A stretch of 64,000 bases of DNA from Fibrobacter sp. UWH6. Its GTDB lineage: Bacteria > Fibrobacterota > Fibrobacteria > Fibrobacterales > Fibrobacteraceae. How positions within the stretch are numbered: position 1 is the first letter of the stretch; every line of letters starts with the position of its first letter. Location: NCBI RefSeq assembly GCF_900142465.1, contig NZ_FRAX01000013.1:1-64000 (forward strand), given 5' to 3'. Below are positions 61,015 through 64,000 of the stretch, piece after piece. The translations under genes were made by a program, and so were the position numbers. The notes under the pieces are model-generated. The model saw only the letters and a list, made by a program, of their open reading frames with translations, was not told the origin of the DNA and searched no databases.

Positions 61015-63357
61015 ATGAAAAAAGGTGTTTTGGGTAAAATTATCGCAGGCATGGTTATGGCTGGTACGTGTGGTGTATCGCTGGCCGCCACGCCTGCAAA
61101 TGAAGTGGTGACGCTTCCTGCAGACAAAAACTATGGAGGTGGAGACAAGGTGGGCTCTCAGCTCATCGCCGCCACCTACAACGCAGGAAAGGGTCCGGGA
61201 GTGTGGATTGTGGCAGATGGCGGCTACCGCCTTTACCACAATGGCGCCCTGCTGGCCGAAGACAATCAGGCCGGTCGCGTCCGCTTCATTCCTATGACTT
61301 TGCTCCCCGGCGAGAACGCATTCTCCGTGGTGGGTGTCAACGGCGCGGGAGCCCCCGGCGTATTGGTCCAGATTGACGATCTTGACCGTTCCTATTACAG
61401 CGGCAGCGACTGGAAATCCAAGCCGTCTGTAGGAAACGCCTCCTGGAAGGAAAAGGGCCGCGACTTGAGCATGTGGGGCGGAGCTACAGCCCTGAGCTAT
61501 TCCAACACAAAGATGCCTAGCGGCGGCGACCTGAAGGGCTTTGCCGCAAATACCCAGTCCAAGTGGATCTGGACCAGCAGCGAAAGCGATTCCGTCGCAG
61601 TCCTCCTGTTTACCCTGAATGTAAGGGCGGAAGGTTTCGGTGCCTCTACAACAGGCGGCGACGCAGGCAAAATCGTTATCGCAAAGGATTCCGCAGAAGT
61701 CCGCAAGTACCTGCAGTCTTCTGACGCCTTGACTATTCTCGTTCCCGAAGGAACCTACGATTTCCGCCAGTTCCGCAATGCGGTAACCGAAGCCAAGGCC
61801 AAGGGACGCACCTGGTGCAAGACTACCTGCTCCGAAAAGAATGCGGTCACCGGAAAGACCAATACTTTCTACCGCATCACCTTCAAGGCCAATAGCTGCA
61901 GCGACCTGACCGAAGCCGGCGTGCAGATTGTCCAGGAAAGCGAAAATCTGATGGCATGGTCCAACTGGATTACCACCAAGGCCAACAAGAGCCTGGTGGG
62001 CATGGGCCGCGGCGCCAATCTGCGTGGAGCCTCTATTGCAGTCCGCAGTAACGAAGGCAGCGGCAACCACATTTATCGCAACCTGGCCATCTACGACGTG
62101 AACCCCCACCTGATCGAAGGTGGCGACGGTCTCGAAACGGTAGGAACCTCTTCGAAGCATGTGGACAAGTTCTGGGCCGACCATATTAGCTACAAGTGGA
62201 TTAGCGACGGTTTCGACATGGAATTCGTAGACAACGCTACCATCAGCTACCTGGATTTTGACGGCGCCAACGATTTCAACTGCTGGGGAACCGACCCTTA
62301 CATGGCACTGGTAGAAGACGCCCAGCTGACTTACGCCAACTCCTATTGGCATAATACCTACGGCCGCGTTCCCAAGGTAACGGGCGAAAACGACGGTTCC
62401 AAGGTTCACCTTTACAACCAGCTGGTAGACGGCAACCGCTTCTTCATTGCAGGCGCCAGCGGCCACAGTGCCACAGCCAAGGCCTATGTCCACTACGAAA
62501 ATAGCTACATCAAGAACGGCAAGGGCTACCTGGCAGAATGGGGCGACAACGGCTATGTCTACTTTAGCGGCATCACCTATAGCAACACCACCCAGCAGCA
62601 CCGCTACAATGGTACTGTAACCATGGGTGCCCCTCAGGCAGAAACTTTCAACCCCAGCTACAGCTGGGAAAAGCGAGACGTAAACAGCCTTCCCACCGAC
62701 CTGCCCTCTCTCTCAGGCGTGGGAGGCCGCTACGGATCCATGCCCGCCTACGACCAGGCCTTTGGCGTAAGCAACAAGGCAGCCACCGTCGCCATGACGG
62801 CACCCGCCGCCAACAAGGCCTTTGATGCAGGCTCCAGCGTAACACTTTCCGCCTCCGCAAGCGATGCCGACGGTTCCGTAAAGAGCGTAAGCTTCTACAT
62901 CGGAACAGAGCTGGTGGGAACCGCAACTTCTGCCCCCTATAGCGTCACCGTAAACGACCTGGCTGCAGGAACCTACTCCGCCGTGGCCGTAGCTACCGAC
63001 AATTCCGGATTGACCCAGATGTCTGAATTCGTGACTTTCGAAGTGGCTGCAGAAGAAATCGAAGACCCGGCCAGCAGTTCCTCTGAAGAAATCGCGTCTA
63101 GCGGTTCCGAAGAAGAAATTGAATCCAGCAATTCTTCCGAAGAAATTGAATCCAGCGATTCCGAAGAATCTGCCATCCGAACCATCGCAGATGCGGCTAC
63201 CGAGGCCGAAGCCAGCTACTACCGCGTTTTCGATATGCAGGGCCGCCCCCTCTACACCGGCAACACCAAGCCGAACAAGATGGTCGCCACCCGCGCCATC
63301 GTCGTAGAGTACAGCAAGTCCGGTACCGCCATCAGACGCTACATCCAGACGAAATAA
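61015..63357 (+). CDS. Secreted pectate lyase (PL1-like) with Ig-like and sorting-like C-terminal domains
   Basis: 780 residues. Signal peptide MKKGVLGKIIAGMVMAGTCG, then VSLAATPAN. The first about 200 residues form an Ig/CBM-like region. The parallel beta-helix of pectate lyases spans about 220-560: ILVPEGTYDFRQFR, KSLVGMGRGANLRGASIAVR, HIYRNLAIYDVNPHLIEGGD, DHISYKWISDGFDMEFVDNA and NSYWHNTYGRVPKV. A PKD/Big-like domain follows (about 590-680), an acidic Ser/Glu linker (SSSSEEIASSGSEEEIESS) and a final 50-residue domain (YYRVFDMQGRPLYTG) typical of Fibrobacter secreted enzymes. It cleaves homogalacturonan by beta-elimination. Confidence 0.9.
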   Translation: MKKGVLGKIIAGMVMAGTCGVSLAATPANEVVTLPADKNYGGGDKVGSQLIAATYNAGKGPGVWIVADGGYRLYHNGALLAEDNQAGRVRFIPMTLLPGENAFSVVGVNGAGAPGVLVQIDDLDRSYYSGSDWKSKPSVGNASWKEKGRDLSMWGGATALSYSNTKMPSGGDLKGFAANTQSKWIWTSSESDSVAVLLFTLNVRAEGFGASTTGGDAGKIVIAKDSAEVRKYLQSSDALTILVPEGTYDFRQFRNAVTEAKAKGRTWCKTTCSEKNAVTGKTNTFYRITFKANSCSDLTEAGVQIVQESENLMAWSNWITTKANKSLVGMGRGANLRGASIAVRSNEGSGNHIYRNLAIYDVNPHLIEGGDGLETVGTSSKHVDKFWADHISYKWISDGFDMEFVDNATISYLDFDGANDFNCWGTDPYMALVEDAQLTYANSYWHNTYGRVPKVTGENDGSKVHLYNQLVDGNRFFIAGASGHSATAKAYVHYENSYIKNGKGYLAEWGDNGYVYFSGITYSNTTQQHRYNGTVTMGAPQAETFNPSYSWEKRDVNSLPTDLPSLSGVGGRYGSMPAYDQAFGVSNKAATVAMTAPAANKAFDAGSSVTLSASASDADGSVKSVSFYIGTELVGTATSAPYSVTVNDLAAGTYSAVAVATDNSGLTQMSEFVTFEVAAEEIEDPASSSSEEIASSGSEEEIESSNSSEEIESSDSEESAIRTIADAATEAEASYYRVFDMQGRPLYTGNTKPNKMVATRAIVVEYSKSGTAIRRYIQTK

Positions 63358-63389
63358 GAAATTCCTCCTCCAATACCAACCAACAAAAA

Positions 63390-63422
63390 AAACTGGCCCC
63401 CACCCGGGAGCCAGTTTTTCTA
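63390..63422. terminator. Terminator after the pectate lyase gene
   Basis: ACTGGC-CCCCACCCGGGA-GCCAGT then TTTTTC, with an A run on the other side, so it can serve both convergent genes. Confidence 0.8.
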
Positions 63423-63438
63423 TTAAAAGTTAGACGTT

Positions 63439-64000
63439 CTATTCTCCGACTACAAACCTTATATAAAGTTCAAGGAAGGTTTCGCCCCAAAGGTACACGA
63501 TAGGGGCCGCCAGGGCCAGAAACGGACCAAAGGGAATCTGGCCAGAAACATCTTCGGAATCATCCACCACGGCCTTTTCTGCAATCTTGCGCTGGATACG
63601 GGCGTAGGGGATCATCACCAGCAGGCCCACCACGGCGGCAACCACCAGGATCATGGCCGCAGACTGCCAACCCATGAGGGCTCCGTAGCCGGCCAAAAGC
63701 TTCACGTCGCCAAAGCCCATGGCTTCTTTCTTGAAGACCTTGCTTGCCACAAGTCCAAGCAAATAGAGGCCGCCACCGGCGGCAACCGCGCCGACCAGGC
63801 TCTGCAGCGGGGTAATGCCCCCGGGAATAAGCGAAATCAGGAGGCCAGCCACAATGCCGCCAACGCTCATGGAATCGGGAATTAATTTATACTTAAAATC
63901 CACCGCACAGACGGGGTAAGCTCCCAGCAGGAGCCAGAACATGGCCAGGGCATCGGCCCACACGCTGGGCTGCATCACGGGCGATACAAAAAGTTCCGGC
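63439..64000 (-). CDS. Prepilin peptidase (A24), partial at the right edge
   Basis: At least 187 residues, and the frame stays open to the window edge, so the start is outside. The aspartic-protease half of PilD/GspO is present: VDFKYKLIPDSMS with the first Asp and KEAMGFGDVKLLAGYGALMG with the second (GxGD motif), in a setting of about six membrane segments. It cleaves leader peptides of type IV pilin-like proteins. A cytoplasmic loop of about 25 residues (RKIAEKAVVDDSEDVSGQ) before the last helices is longer than usual. The N-terminal methyltransferase domain, if present, is off the window. Confidence 0.9.
   Translation of the reverse strand, partial: PELFVSPVMQPSVWADALAMFWLLLGAYPVCAVDFKYKLIPDSMSVGGIVAGLLISLIPGGITPLQSLVGAVAAGGGLYLLGLVASKVFKKEAMGFGDVKLLAGYGALMGWQSAAMILVVAAVVGLLVMIPYARIQRKIAEKAVVDDSEDVSGQIPFGPFLALAAPIVYLWGETFLELYIRFVVGE

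Noticed and set aside
1-64000. tRNA or rRNA genes, prophage structural genes, classical insertion sequences
   Set aside because: Looked for by eye through conserved arms, typical genes and inverted ends; nothing convincing was seen. A tRNA scan would be decisive.

Overview
The window looks like a piece of a Fibrobacter (Fibrobacterota) chromosome. The evidence is a TIGR02147-family protein (a family known from Fibrobacter), Ser-rich linkers in secreted proteins, a signal-peptide pectate lyase and an M6 protease with C-terminal sorting-like tails, several Rpn/PD-(D/E)XK nuclease copies, and abundant short intergenic hairpin repeats. No rRNA, tRNA or CRISPR array was seen.

Positions 1-25.8 kb form a defence/accessory island, AT-rich and mostly on the minus strand. 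It holds a truncated DUF1016 nuclease, the remains of a RelE-type toxin with its intact Xre antitoxin, a DEDDh exonuclease, an SMC/OLD-like ATPase, two tiny GGK-ending proteins, a solitary LlaJI/McrC-type endonuclease next to a second DUF1016 nuclease, a three-gene operon ending in a SecB-like protein, and a broken LlaJI endonuclease copy bordered by a hairpin repeat. The centrepiece is a five-gene operon (24412 to 15869): m5C methyltransferase, a protein with two GHKL ATPase modules (MORC/HSP90-like plus histidine-kinase-like), a receiver-HEPN protein, an McrB-type GTPase and an LlaJI/McrC nuclease. This is a restriction system with what looks like a built-in phosphorelay and RNase arm.

Positions 25.8-34.6 kb are a repeat-rich, decaying zone. 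It contains one intact and several broken Rpn nucleases that share a conserved leader and 3' flank, a GLUG-repeat lipoprotein, a subtilase-like lipoprotein whose frame is broken exactly at a poly-C tract (candidate phase variation), two paralogous unknown proteins, and a 42-bp tandem repeat array encoding a 14-residue repeat.

Positions 34.7-48.5 kb are a nitrogen-scavenging locus. Allophanate hydrolase is on the plus strand. A convergent minus-strand operon (47201 to 37445) encodes an NMT1/TauA-type ABC importer, three DUF1989 proteins, an alpha/beta hydrolase and a biotin-dependent urea/guanidine carboxylase. The set fits guanidine degradation (carboxylation, deimination, allophanate hydrolysis). 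The operon has a near-consensus sigma-54 promoter and a divergent ROK regulator with palindromes between them.

Positions 48.5-64 kb are ordinary chromosome: a HAD phosphatase, an aspartoacylase-like enzyme, an oxaloacetate decarboxylase/pyruvate carboxylase alpha-type protein, outer-envelope and secreted proteins, an M6 protease, a TIGR02147 protein, a pectate lyase and a prepilin peptidase that runs off the right edge.
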